Assembly: GCA_030141605.1 (NCBI GenBank)
Contig: JAQGDQ010000013.1
Span: 450,447-510,446, forward strand
DNA from: Tubiluchus corallicola
Lineage: Eukaryota > Priapulida > Priapulimorpha > Priapulimorphida > Tubiluchidae
Reading direction: 5' to 3'
DNA: 60,000 nucleotides
In this document: one piece after another, positions 47,737 to 59,085 of the stretch
Layout of the letters: every line of letters begins with the position of its first letter
How positions within the stretch are numbered: position 1 is the stretch's first letter
Made by a program: the position numbers and the translations under genes
The notes under the pieces: generated by a model
Database searches by the model: none
What the model was told of the DNA's origin: nothing
The model's input: only the letters and a program-made list of their open reading frames with translations

Positions 47737-48545
47737 AATTTTTAAAGCAAAACCTGACTCAATCTTAAACTGTAGGTCAAAACAGTCTACTCTTTAAAAT
47801 AGTGAAAAGAAACATGCATTTTTTCCAGTATGACTTACGTGAAAGAATTATTACCATGCAAACACAATTTTGTATTCGCGCCACTAGTTCTTCGCTATTA
47901 CATGCATTTCGTCATTCGTTAATTAGACGGGCACTAGCGCGTGCATTACGGAAACGCATTGCACAAAAAACGGGTGCTGTACCTCTCAGTTCAGATGTGT
48001 TAGTTTGCGACGAACTACACACATTCGACAGCTCATGCGTGAGCACAGCTGTCAATTGGAAATCTTAAAACTTGCCTAGTTTTAGTACAAAACACTGAGT
48101 ATCTTACAGTAGCTTTATACTTCGATTTTCGCTTTCACAAACACGCACGACAGGCTTATGGATATTTTTGCTGTTGAAAATTATAATAGTTAGTGATGTC
48201 ATCAATGGTTGGACTCGCCCACCATTAATTAAATTTTCTATGATTTAATTATCGTAAACGCTTTTGCAGTATTAATAATGTTAAAATGTATACTACAGTT
48301 AAAGCTTGTTGTCCCCCCCCTCCTTATAATGTCAGTCTCGCTTAATGGCAAAATTTTTCACAAAACAAAATGTCTATATTTGCTTAGATATGCATGTATT
48401 AATGCATCTTGTTATAACACCAAACTTGCTGTAACGGCCAACTTTTTTGCAGTCCTAAAATTGACGTTTTAAAGAGGTCTGACTGTATTCATCAGACTTG
48501 AAAATGGGGTAGTATATGAAAAATCATGCTGTCTTTCTTTAAACT
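47737..48545 (+). mobile_element. Repeat family M4, copy 2, with a nested insertion
   Basis: Collinear with 36114-36552. It has about 130 bp (47813-47968) that copy 1 lacks, bounded by GAAAC in both places, suggesting a deletion in copy 1 between short direct repeats. It also carries a separate insertion at 48293-48486. The open frame at 47802-48068 crosses these repeat sequences and is not a gene. Confidence 0.6.
48293..48486. mobile_element. Small MITE nested in the M4 repeat
   Basis: Copy 1 of M4 has the empty site (AAAATGTATACTTTTTATCG near 36480-36500). Here the same place is opened by about 190 bp starting ACAGTTAAAGCTTGTTG and ending GAGGTCTGACTGTA. The ends share TACAGT in inverted orientation, next to TA. 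Inner words CTCGCTTAATGG and CTTGTTATAACACC resemble pogo/mariner-type MITEs. Confidence 0.6.
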
Positions 48546-49888
48546 GAAAAATTTCAGTTAGTCCGTAGTACATATAATTGGTATTAGAGAGGTACCTGTT
48601 CTTTTTTGGCTAATGAAAATTTGTAATGAGTTAAGTTTTTATATACTCAGTTGAATTTTGGGAAAAGATATACGGCAAGTCTTTTTAACAAAATTACGTA
48701 GATGTTTTCTTTTTAAGCCTTGTGTTGTCGCTATTTTTTGCTTTCTCTGACTGAGTCTTGTTGTTGCAAGTCTGATTTCGTGCAAATCTAGACCATGTCC
48801 TGTCTGTTTCTGCAATGCAGTTTTTTATACGTTCCTGTAGTTTTTTCCTGTCTACATGTCTTGTCCAGGTTTTTTGCGGGATTGATTATGATTCCAGGGA
48901 TAGGGCCTGCGGGTTTACTACACGACGATGCTTCATGTCTCTTTTACTAAACACTCAAACGACTTGTTCGCGGTATTCAAGGACGCATCGGTTAGTTAGA
49001 TAAGTACTGCAGTGAAGAATCCTGTCATGTTTGCGCAGTGATTTGTGTAAGCTCTCAACATGCAGTTTTCAATACAGACAATCAAGTTTTGCTGCATTTC
49101 TGTTTGACTAGGTGCTCTTGCTCACAAATGCCCTATCCGATGCCCCACCATTCATTTTTGTTGTCGTTGAGTGTATACGGTAACCGCTCTTTCTTACAAG
49201 CAGCGTTCTTTGTCACGCAAATCCTAGCAAAGGATATTGATACTGGGGACTCTTTCGCATGATTACGGTTTAGTACTACACTTACCGAATGTGAATAACT
49301 CACACAAGTTTAGTTAATATGCAACATTTGCCGTTTGGGCGCATAATCAGGCTGTAGGAAAAAACTGTATAGCAACGTTTGCTGTATTTTTGAGAGATTA
49401 GACACCTCCAATTTCAGCAGCTGCTGTGAATTCCAATCGGGCCGAGTTAAATTTTTGAAATAACTGCGTTTATCATCGTTGCATAATTTCTACAACGAGG
49501 AGTACAGTTTAAACACGGCTACTGAAACACTGAGCGGTTAATGTGTGAACCGTTCACTTGTTTACGAACTTCACTTTTTTCCAATGTGAAAACAAAAACA
49601 TATTTCCTGTCGTAAAACTTTGAAACCTTTCCTTGCAAAAACGGGGGTTAATAAACAATATATTTTTCACGAGCGACTATTTGAACTTCGTTGTATTGTA
49701 CTTGGGCTTTTAGATACGAGGAGGAGGTGGCAGTGGTTTTTTAAAGATGCATTGGGCACATTCTAGTCTAACCCACATCTTAATTCAAAACCAAATAGAC
49801 AAAAATAGTGAAAGCACACGACAGTCACATACACAATGTAAAAGCAATAATGACAACAAAGATTATACATTGTTTGCTGATATACCAA
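48546..49888. other. Notch intron 2 segment: nothing supported
   Basis: Unique-looking intron sequence; the small open frames at 48815-49003, 49038-49262 and 49747-49938 lack homology and splice context. Confidence 0.4.
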
Positions 49889-50335
49889 TGAGCCTTTTCA
49901 CAGTTTCGCTGTGCGCACGCGCTGTTGGTGTTGGTTAAAGGTTAAATGTACCACAGCAACGCGTCTTAACTACAACCGTCACGTGACGTGTGGGTAAAGC
50001 AAAGCCACATTAGTTCAGTAATTTCAGTTGTTTTGCGTGGTTAAGCTGTCATTTTTTCGTAGCATCTGCGCCTAGCAAGATCTTGCTTGGGAACAAGAAA
50101 AAATGACTAGGCAATGTTCTAGCTAGCTGTTGAAACGGTTACTGTTACAGTAACATGGGTTGCGAGGTGTTGTCAAGTTGTACATGAATGCGTTGTCTGG
50201 TACACTTAACCTTTGACCTTTTCTCGATCATCATCAATCGCTGGAACTCTGAAATAAGGAACAACCAACAGCACTGAGGGACCATAGGGCTCCATCTGTA
50301 CAAGCGCCCCAAACTGAGGCCAAGACTAAGGGAGA
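49889..50335 (+). mobile_element. MITE family M1, copy 3
   Basis: Collinear with 20895-21365, including GAGCCTTTTCACAGTTTCGC, CCACAGCAACGCGTCTTAAC, GATCTTGCTTGGGAACAAG, GTTCTAGCTAGCTGTTGAAA and TCATCAATCGCTGGAACT. The 3' extension (GGACCATAGGGCTCCATCTG) is shared with copy 2 but not with copy 1. Confidence 0.7.
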
Positions 50336-51007
50336 AACGTGCAAAGTAGAAAGCCAGAGCAGGGCCCGCAAAAACTATACTAGTTAGTAAAAGGAATGTT
50401 AATTAAGTTCATAAGTTGTGATGTTGATAAAATGATTTAGTATTTGTGCGTGAGTAATTATTCTCAAGTAATGTTCTCACGATGCAAAAACTCGCATTGC
50501 AATGAGAGAATGTTTTCAATGGCAAATGCAGTTTATTTTAATTCACTTGATCTGTGTTGGAAAACCTGTAATGTTGTGGTTGTAATTATAAACATTTAAC
50601 CAACTATGTCTGCAGTGTTATATTGCAAGGTGAAGTTAATATAACCTATTACACCTTCAATACATGGATTTTATAGTCTATTGTTCCTAATAATTTTAAG
50701 CAAATTTATTTGATAAGGATTCATAAATATACGCTTCGTGTAAGAAGATGAAACGCTGATTGTAATTAATTAGTTCCTGTGGTTAAATAAACTTTTTGTG
50801 ATTTTTCTCTGAAGTGGTGCTGAAATAACCCGGTTTATTTGTTTATTTAGCACACGGTTCTAGTTTACAAACAAAGTTCGTCAACAATGCAGTTTAATTT
50901 GTTGATTAATTTGCCTCGCAAATTTAGAAATCCCACTCGCTTTTCTATTGATTGCATAGGCATGTAAATTGATTTTACCAGTAACCTCATATTTACTTCT
51001 TTCATTA

Positions 51008-51481
51008 AAAGGAAAGAACAAATCATTCAGTCTGTCGAGTTTATTTTACTGTTGTCACTTAAACTTAGAAAAAGAAATTTGTGAAGAACTGTGTGTAAAG
51101 CATAAATTTAAAATACACTATCACTGTTTGAAGATCATGATGTAACGAGGAGACTTCGTGACTTGCGTCGTGGCTTTCCGTAAGCTCTCGCTGCTTGAAC
51201 TAATTCAAACTTGTACCACTTACCTAATATTGACGCGAAAGTATTACAAAATTAGCTATTTGGTTTTTGCGTAAAAACTTATTATACTTTTGATTTGATG
51301 AAGATTGACAGTGACTAATGACGTCATTGAAAGAAAAATGGTCATGGTTACGTTCGCGACTTATAAAGTGATTTTACTAGTTACATGAGGCGCTTATTTC
51401 AGTTTTATTACTAACTCCTCATATTTTTGGCGAACATTGAAATAAGCCCAAACTCTCAGAATGCTTGACTTTTCCTTTAAA
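51008..51481 (+). mobile_element. MITE family M3, copy 3
   Basis: Starts AAAAGGAAAGAACAAATCAT and ends GCTTGACTTTTCCTTTAAAT, inverted ends. It keeps AATGACGTCATTGAAAG and GGCTTTCCGTAAGC. All three copies of this family face the same way as the Notch-like gene. Confidence 0.75.
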
Positions 51482-51814
51482 TGCTTTGAGTTCACAGACT
51501 GCTTTTTTCATTTAGAAAAACGCCAGAAAAATTGCATTACTAGTAATTATTGCAAAGGCGTATTTGTAGTATTTAGAAAGTTAGAAAAATCGGTTATATT
51601 TTTTGTAACCGCTGTGAGTCCTCATGTCTGAGTGCAGTAGTTATCCGCTAGCTCTTTAAACACATAAAAACAAAAACAAAGATTCCCGCTTTTACCACTT
51701 TTCACCATGTAGGCAATTATTGCTTATTTTGAGCGCTGTCTCAGAGTTTATTAAATTATCAGAGAATATTTTAAAAACTTGATTCCTAGTTGTTTACGGA
51801 TAATTAATGGCTGT

Positions 51815-51995
51815 CCCGCCTCTTCCGATGCGACGTGCGGCATGGCGGTTGGTGAATGTGTGACGCTCTGTCCTCCCCCTAGTGTGACTCAGTTTGCTAA
51901 TTGAATATTAATGGTGTCATCTCTCCTCCTCCTGTTCATTGAAAGCGGGCGTCTCATCTCGTGCCGGGAGTTTTCACTTCTCCCGCATGGTAATG
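51815..51995. promoter_or_regulatory. GC-richer intronic patch, candidate enhancer
   Basis: A sharply GC-richer, non-repetitive block. It contains an AP-1-type TGACTCA, a homeodomain-type cluster (GCTAATTGAATATTAATGG), pyrimidine runs, and a hairpin CGGGAG...CTCCCG around 51983. Nothing proves a regulatory role; it lies just ahead of the minisatellite. Confidence 0.3.
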
Positions 51996-52135
51996 AGTTG
52001 TTAAATATTATTTTTACGTTTGCCGGAAAATCTAAATAATACGCTCCTGTTTCCCAGGCTTCCTCGCCAATTAACTGCTTTGTGGTGGAAATTTATTCTG
52101 AAAAAATAAAGCCGTTTCACATGTCATGATGATAG

Positions 52136-53020
52136 ATGCGACAGTTCTTTTCTCTGTCTTATCTTTTATCATTTTCTCACAGTCAAAACCATTGTCTTAG
52201 TTTGTTAACTTTTCTCCTGATCATAGAGAAGTACTTAGTAAAGTATTCCTATGTACAATATTGCGTGATCTCTCCTGATGATAGAGAGTACTTAGTTTGT
52301 GTAATCTCTCCTGATCATAGAGAGTACTTAGTAAAGTATTCCTATGTACAATATTGCGTGATCTCTCCTGATGATAGAGAGTACTTAGTTTGTGTAATCT
52401 CTCCTGTTCATAGAGAGTACTTAGTAAAGTATTCCTATGTACAATATTGCGTGATCTCTCCTGATGATAGAGAGTACTTAGTTTGTGTAATCTCTCCTGA
52501 TGATAGAGAGTACTTAGTAAAGTATTCCTATGTACAATATTGCGTGATCTCTCCTGATTATAGAGAATACTTAGTAAAGTATTCCTATGTACAATATTGC
52601 GTGATCTCTCCTGATGATAGAGAGTACTTAGTTTGTGTGATCTCTCGTGATGATAGAGAGTACTTAGTAAAGTATTCCTATGTACAATATTGCGTGATCT
52701 CTCCTTATGATAGAGAGTACTTAGTAAAGTATTCCTGTGTACAATATTGTGTAATCTCTCCTGATGATAGAGAGTACTTAGTTTGTGTAATCTCTCCTGA
52801 TGATAGAGACTTAGTAAAGTATTCTTATGTACAATATTGTGTGATCTCTCCTGATGATAGAGAGTACTTAGTGAAGTATTCCTATGTACAATATTGCGTG
52901 ATCTCTCCTGATGATAGAGAGTACTTAGTAAAGTATTCCTATGTACAATATTGTGTGATCTCTCCTGATGATAGAGAGTACTTAGTAAAGTATTCCTATG
53001 TACAATATTGCGTGATATAA
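52136..53020 (+). repeat. 57/36-bp minisatellite containing a 294-codon open frame
   Basis: From about 52212 to 53012 there are about 11 long units (57 bp, read as ISPDDREYLVKYSYVQYCV) and 5 short ones (36 bp, ISPDDREYLVCV). The short unit is the long one minus exactly 21 nt. Both lengths are multiples of three, so one frame stays open throughout; a further 3-nt loss in one unit is also in frame. The first unit has an extra base and enters from another frame (LLIIEKYLV). Most differences among units change the amino acid (D/H/V/Y, P/R, Y/C). There is no signal peptide of good quality, no known domain and no splice link to the Notch-like exons. I regard it as a minisatellite; coding is possible but unproven. 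Confidence 0.85.
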
Positions 53021-54007
53021 TATAAATGCTTTAACTTCACAAACACAGATCCACATTAGTACAGTTAACGAACAGTTGACTTTCGCAAACAACGTACACG
53101 GGAACACGCCCATACAAATACAAGACTCTTTAAGCCGAATTGATAAAATTTGTAGTAATTTATAACAGGCACGATTACATGCATATCATGGTGTCGGTTA
53201 AATGGTATACATTAATTCTTAAGAAAATTAATCCGCGCTTCTTAATTTAGAATCGCGTATTGCTGAAATTTTATGGTCATTGTTAATTAAGAATTTCTTA
53301 ACTTTCACATTTCCACTTTTGTTTAAACATAAACTGATTGATATCACAAATGGGTGGAATTCCGGGAAAATATCTAATATTTGGCTTAAGAACGCATTTG
53401 TTTCTTGGCAGTAAACATTGCGGTGTATACTAAAACGAAATTCGCCTTCTGCGCCATTTTCTGTAGGTATAATTAATCACAGCCCTTGTATAGCGTGCGT
53501 TCAAGATTAGGTTTTTATAAATTGCTGTACATTGAGAAGGTTATGTCAGCATTGCAGACATGTTCATACTGCCAGGTGTATGAGGCATGGCGTCTCACGA
53601 CTATCGTCTTGCAATCCTCGTGTGTTTTGACCTTCTGCCAGACTTTTCTCCACGTGTTCTCTTGTTTACTGTGTCCACTCGTCGTAGATCTTTCACTTTG
53701 TCAAAATTTTATAACTTTTTTTTAACGCAGCTGCAGCTGTACGCTTGGTTTTTTATGCAACCTGCATTAGTTTACGACAAACGATGGCCTTTTTAGGTAG
53801 GTTTAAGAAAACGCTTTTTGAGGTAGTAAAATAATTACAAACGTGCGCTAGCAATCATTATTGGATGTAAGTTCAGCTTCGATTCCTCGAAGTGTTTAGA
53901 CAGAAACTGCTAGTCGTCTTTTCCAAATTTCATTAACAAGTTGCTGCGTTTACATTTACTCGTTTATTAATATCAAAAGATATAATCTGTTAATAACTAT
54001 AACAGAT
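53021..54007. other. Notch intron 2 segment: nothing supported
   Basis: Two overlapping open frames at 53486-53796 are pyrimidine-rich and Cys/Phe/Leu-rich but lack any EGF cysteine spacing or acceptor that would join exon 2. Confidence 0.4.
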
Positions 54008-54152
54008 TTAAAACACCACAACTTTAGTGAAACGTTTCGACAGAGCTACTGCTGTCATCTCGCGTAGCTGTCATCTCATGTCGAAATGTTTGACATGATT
54101 TTTTAACTACGTATGTAAATTAAAAGTTTTAATAAAGTTGTGACGTTTTAAC
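54008..54152. mobile_element. MITE family M2, copy 2
   Basis: The arms AAACACCACAACTTTAGTGA and AGTTTTAATAAAGTTGTGAC are inverted repeats, as in 27436-27543. The middle has two GTAGCTGTCATCTC-type blocks that the other copy lacks. Confidence 0.6.
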
Positions 54153-56380
54153 GTGCCTGTAATAAAAAACCCGTGAATAATATTCATAAGTTGTGCTTCG
54201 TGAATTTAACGTAACATTCTATTGCGTAAGATTATATGAGCTCCATTTGTTTTTGCGTTGCCATCTGACCCGCATTATGTTTTCGCTCAGTTTCCCAGTC
54301 TCTGAGCGGCGGGGTCACCAGCGTTTGAACATGACACCACTACAGTTTAGAATCAAATTGGAGGCTTGTCAATACTGTACGAACTGTGTTGTTTTTCTAG
54401 ACACGGTTAGCAAATAAACATATCAATCCGCGGACTAGGGTTGCAAACATTGTGCAAAATCTTATTTGGTCACTGGCGTTGTTTGGTCGGTCAAATATCG
54501 ATGCAAGCGTATTTTTATGAGTTTTATTATATGGAATAATAAAGTAAATAAAGTAAAAATGACTTTTGGGGTTTCATTTGTATTGTGTACTGTCTTTTTC
54601 AGTAAATTGCTAATGAAATCGTGTTACCTGTAAGTAACCAGTAGCGGCTGGTTTGAACCTAATTTTGTATAACCTTGCATTTGCCGTTGTGGAAAAGCCG
54701 TTATTTGACTAACTAAAACGCAACTATTTTTTCATTCTGTTTTTCAATGTTCTATGACTGCTTTTTGATTAAATTACTAAAAGCTATATAATCGTTATGC
54801 TACATGTCGCAACGCTACACGTAAAACGAATTACACACGTTAGAAAACAGTAATTTCGAAAAAATACCCATTAAAGTTTTTTTTAACCATTTCAGTCTTT
54901 TCGTTCACCCTTGTATTGTACAGATTAGATATTTCCCTGAACTCAGCGTACGTGATCTGTAAACTTATACAGGTTGCTGTTTTCGCGTTTTTCTGAAATT
55001 AATTGCTAGGCAGTTGCATCGTCTTACAGGTCTTTGGTTGAACTTATAAGATGGCGGACAGGTTTTCAGCAAATAGCTAGACTAGGCAAACTCAATTTCC
55101 GAAACTGCTCATGCATTAAAGGCAGTATTTATTTAACATTTACTTGTTGAATTTGACTGGGCCTGTGTTCTCTTGTAAAATGAGTTATGAACAATCGAAC
55201 AACCTTGGTTGAACATAACTCTGTTTTAGGACAGCTATGCAGGACTATAACAAGTAGGAATTCCAATATTTCATCCGTAAACACAGACTGAATCGTAGTC
55301 ATAAATCTACATTGTGCATATTATGGCGTATGTCTATTCTCGTGACTTAAGGGCGGTTCACACTAGTGCGTGCGTGTGACGTCTGCACAATCTAAACATT
55401 GTACTTGTAGAAAACACGCGCGGCACTGCGTGGCATTTATAGCGCGTTTACGGGCACTGCGTACAACCCTTGCCTAGGGCTTTTTCTAGTGAATAAAACC
55501 ATTAAATTATCGAACAGAAAGGGAGTGGTGTATTGAACGTGCTGGCACATATCAGCTTGGTTGGCAACTGTTCGCAGAAAATGTTAGAAATCATCTTGAA
55601 TTAGACAAACATAAGTAAGAAATATTGCTAACTAAAAATACTAGAAAATGTAGAAAACTACTTATTTTTCATTCATTTTTCCAAATCTTATCATTACGGT
55701 ATTCGCATGTTAGGCGTATTACTGTAAATATGTTTATAATTCTATAGTCTATAGCATTCAGTAGCTACAGTCATGACATTTTAAATGAAAATTGTGTCGG
55801 GTGACGTTTTTGTTACGTCTTCAATACGTCTTTTTTTGGGTTTACAAAGATTTTGGGACAGGTTTATTTCCGTAGTCGAGTCGTACATCTTTGTTATTGT
55901 CAACAGTAATGTAGTTTGTCCCACTTTAGTTTTCTTTGTTGTCATGGGCGGGTGTCTTGTACGTGCCTAAACTTCTACTGATAGCTGTACATTAAACCCA
56001 TTACATTTCATTTCACATACTAGCAGCAAAACTTTGGGACCTTTATGTGATCTACACATCATATTAAAATTATACTATTAGATAATCATTATTAGAAAAG
56101 TTAAACATTGTTCATTTATCTACATGAAGACAAGAATTGAGACTATAGTTGTTCCGGTGAGAGCTTTCTTCAGATCGCAGCCCACCCCCTCGTTTTGCTC
56201 CTCCCATGTGCAGATCCTCCTGCTTGATAATATTCCCAATCCTAATTTACCTTTAAAATGTGTCTGGAAAACCTTCATTTACCACTTTACTAGTTTTATT
56301 TGAATTACGTGGTTTTTGCACTCCGGAACTGATTCAATGACATGCCGATTATTAATCAAAGAAATAGCGATCCGACAGGT
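54153..56380. other. Notch intron 2 segment: nothing supported
   Basis: No exon or repeat recognised. The stretch 55350-55450 has several GC-rich words (GTGCGTGCGTGTGACG, CGCGCGGCACTGCGTGG) and may be an old repeat. Confidence 0.4.
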
Positions 56381-56384
56381 AGTG

Positions 56385-56581
56385 CGAGGTCCTGTCCTGG
56401 ACTAATAGACATCGAGAAGGTCCTGTCCTGGCAAAGAGCGAGAACGTTCTGTTGTGAGCTTCCAGATAGTGAGAAGGTTTCGTCTGGGCTAGTAGACACT
56501 GGGAATGTGTTCTTTCCTGGTAGACATTATGAAGATTTTCTGCTTCGGGATCGTATACATCAAGAAGGTCGTGTCTTGTCT
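56385..56581. repeat. Degenerate minisatellite of about 30 bp
   Basis: Units follow the pattern GGTCCTGTCCTGG...TAGACATCGAGAA, about seven times, strongly diverged (GGTTTCGTCTGGGCTAGTAG, GTGTTCTTTCCTGGTAGACA, GGTCGTGTCTTGTC). The period is close to 30, so frames of about 80 codons are open on both strands; neither resembles a known protein. Confidence 0.7.
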
Positions 56582-58927
56582 TAAATAGCAAACTATAAAT
56601 TTTCTGTAATTTATTCAGTTTGAGATGTAAATATGGTTATTCTAATGTGTGAGACTGAAATTAAAACGAAGTCGTGACCAGCGGAAAGAGTTTGCCATGT
56701 TTACAACATTGATTTTTGCAGACAGATTTTTTCTGACGTTTTCTCACTGGATGACGGATGTTTGCCATTAATTCAGTCTTGTTTCCTAGTAGAATGCTGT
56801 GAGCTGAAGTACCTGCATGTGGTCCTCGTACTTGGTTAAACAAAGCATGTGGGCAGTGAGAAAAAACGCGTTGGTGTAAAGTTTCGCGCACGTGTTCGCC
56901 ATGGCGACGTCGTCTTTAACTACTGCAGTAGAAAGATGTGGTATCACTTCTCCCGCTGGGACTGTTTTCCACTGAAATTACATACAATCTTCCCTAGAAT
57001 TCCAGGGAAAAGCGTTTGAAATCAAAGATTCCTATAAGCGCATCAATACTGCCGGCAAAGGGATCGTCTGATTTGGAGAGCATTGGTTGTTAGTAAAACT
57101 TGTGGAATGTTTTCCATTTGGGAAAATCTCGTATGCAGTCATTTGGAGAACTTGTTCAAATTTGACATCTCATTAATGTTCTCACAAACAAACTTTCTCG
57201 TGTTTGAAAGCAGGCAATTCCCAAACATAGAAATCCTGATTTATGTAATTGCTAGTAATCTAAGCTTCAACTAGTGTTGTTGGTAAATGGTAACTACGAA
57301 AGTAAGGCTAGCATAAACAAACAATTACAGGATTTCTGATGTTGATGAACTTATTTCTTGTATCATAAGTGCTGTCATGTCTGTGTTAAGCTTATGATAA
57401 GCTGCATTATTGCTGTAGACTTATTCTGGCCATGCACCCAAAAAGTCAACGATCAGGCGCAATGTAAACAGTCAAGCATTTTAGGTTTTCATTTTTCGGT
57501 TGCTAGGTTTGCGGTGAGATCTCTCTTCACATATTGTCTGTCAAATTACTAGATTTGGGTTAAAATACCAATTATGAAAACGTTTCGATTTTATCTGGTT
57601 TAATTTTGTAAGAGGTCAGTGGTGGAATGGGTAATGTTTGCGCAATATAGCCCGGTTTGTGTGCTGCACGTTTGCTTATTTTAAACAGTTTATTTATGGT
57701 AACCCTAACTGGTCCTAGTCGTGTTGTGACAAGCTGTTATAAACAGAACACAGACGTTTCATTTTTCCGCAGACACTTAGTCCAAAAGTCCTGCCATTCG
57801 TTTTGTTGATCAAATGAACAGCCAGCAAAATTTAAATTCTATTATTGACAGAGTAAAATAAACAAGAAGTTGATTGTTTGTGCACTGAAATGTTCCTTGG
57901 GAACGTGATTGTTTACAGAGCCACCTATCGGGTGTTCTCTTACAGTTACCCTGGAGCAATTGGTCATTGCTGATGTTTCCCTGTCCAGAGTCCATCCTAC
58001 TGTAAATCAAAATATACAACAGCTGAAGTAATTTAGTTGTTGAATTAGCAGTTGTTAACTTGCTAAGCTGCTCATTTATCTTCTTGAACATCTCGCTTGT
58101 CTTACATAAAACCATCTTCGCGAAGAGGTGCTTGGGTCCCCTCTCCAGCTGGGCAAGCTAGATGCAAACCAGATGTAATTCTCTAGTATATTACTACGAG
58201 AAATGGTCGAACAACAATCTCTGTCCCAGATCCTATAAAGGCAAGCATCTTTGTGGAATCGAGGGCTGGTTTAACCCTTGCTGTCTGTGTGCTTAATCCG
58301 GGTAATCTGGTTGACGCTGTGGGTTTACATGCCAATATTGTTAGTATGTAACTTTATACGTATTTATGTCGTATGTAACAAATTGTAAAAACGTGAGCGA
58401 ATAGAGTAAATTTTAACATGGCATTGTAGATCAGTTGCATTATTTGAGTAGTATTTCTGTCTGTGTAGATGCAGGTTCACAGTATATAATGAATTAGAAC
58501 GTTATTCGTTAATTTGTAATAGTGAGATTTCGTATTAGATTGATTTCTCACAAAAAGCGATGTACATTCAATGATATGAAATAATAATTACAATATCACA
58601 TGCCAAAAAACTAATTGCTTACGATAAAATACTTCAATGTTTGCTGAAAGAAAATCTTGTAAACACAACATTGATAGGGAGAAAGGGTTAGGCAGGCAAA
58701 ACAAGGCAGAGTTTGAAATTAGGGTGTATATGGAGAAAAATGCGATTAGAAGTGCAGGTTAATCAAGGGAGGTTTAGTAACGTAATATGTACATTATATA
58801 CAAGAAATCTCGTGAGGTTAAATACATTACATTATTTACACGTACTTAATACATTCATTACATAATTGCTTATGGAAGTGAACATAATAGATGACAATGC
58901 CGAACACGTGACAGTTGATAAAGATAT
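56582..58927. other. Notch intron 2 segment: nothing supported
   Basis: A 101-codon minus-strand open frame at 57810-58115 has no recognised homology and is left out. Confidence 0.4.
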
Positions 58928-59085
58928 ACATATAATACATATATTATATATCAACAACACAAACAAAAAATACATAAAAAGGTACGTAGTCAATAGTTAT
59001 ACATATACATATACATATAATACATATATTATATATAAACAACACAAACAAAAAATTACATAAAAACGTACGTAGTCAATAGTTA
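58928..59085. repeat. 85-bp tandem duplication, AT-rich
   Basis: ACATATAATACATATATTAT followed by ACAACACAAACAAAAAA and TACGTAGTCAATAGTTA occurs twice with period 85 and very few differences; the second copy is preceded by an (ACATAT)n expansion. Confidence 0.85.

Noticed and set aside
53486-53796. Cys-containing plus-strand frames considered as a further Notch exon
   Set aside because: Cysteine spacing does not fit an EGF domain and no AG acceptor gives the needed phase 2 junction.
57810-58115. 101-codon minus-strand open frame
   Set aside because: No recognisable family, no start or splice context beyond chance.
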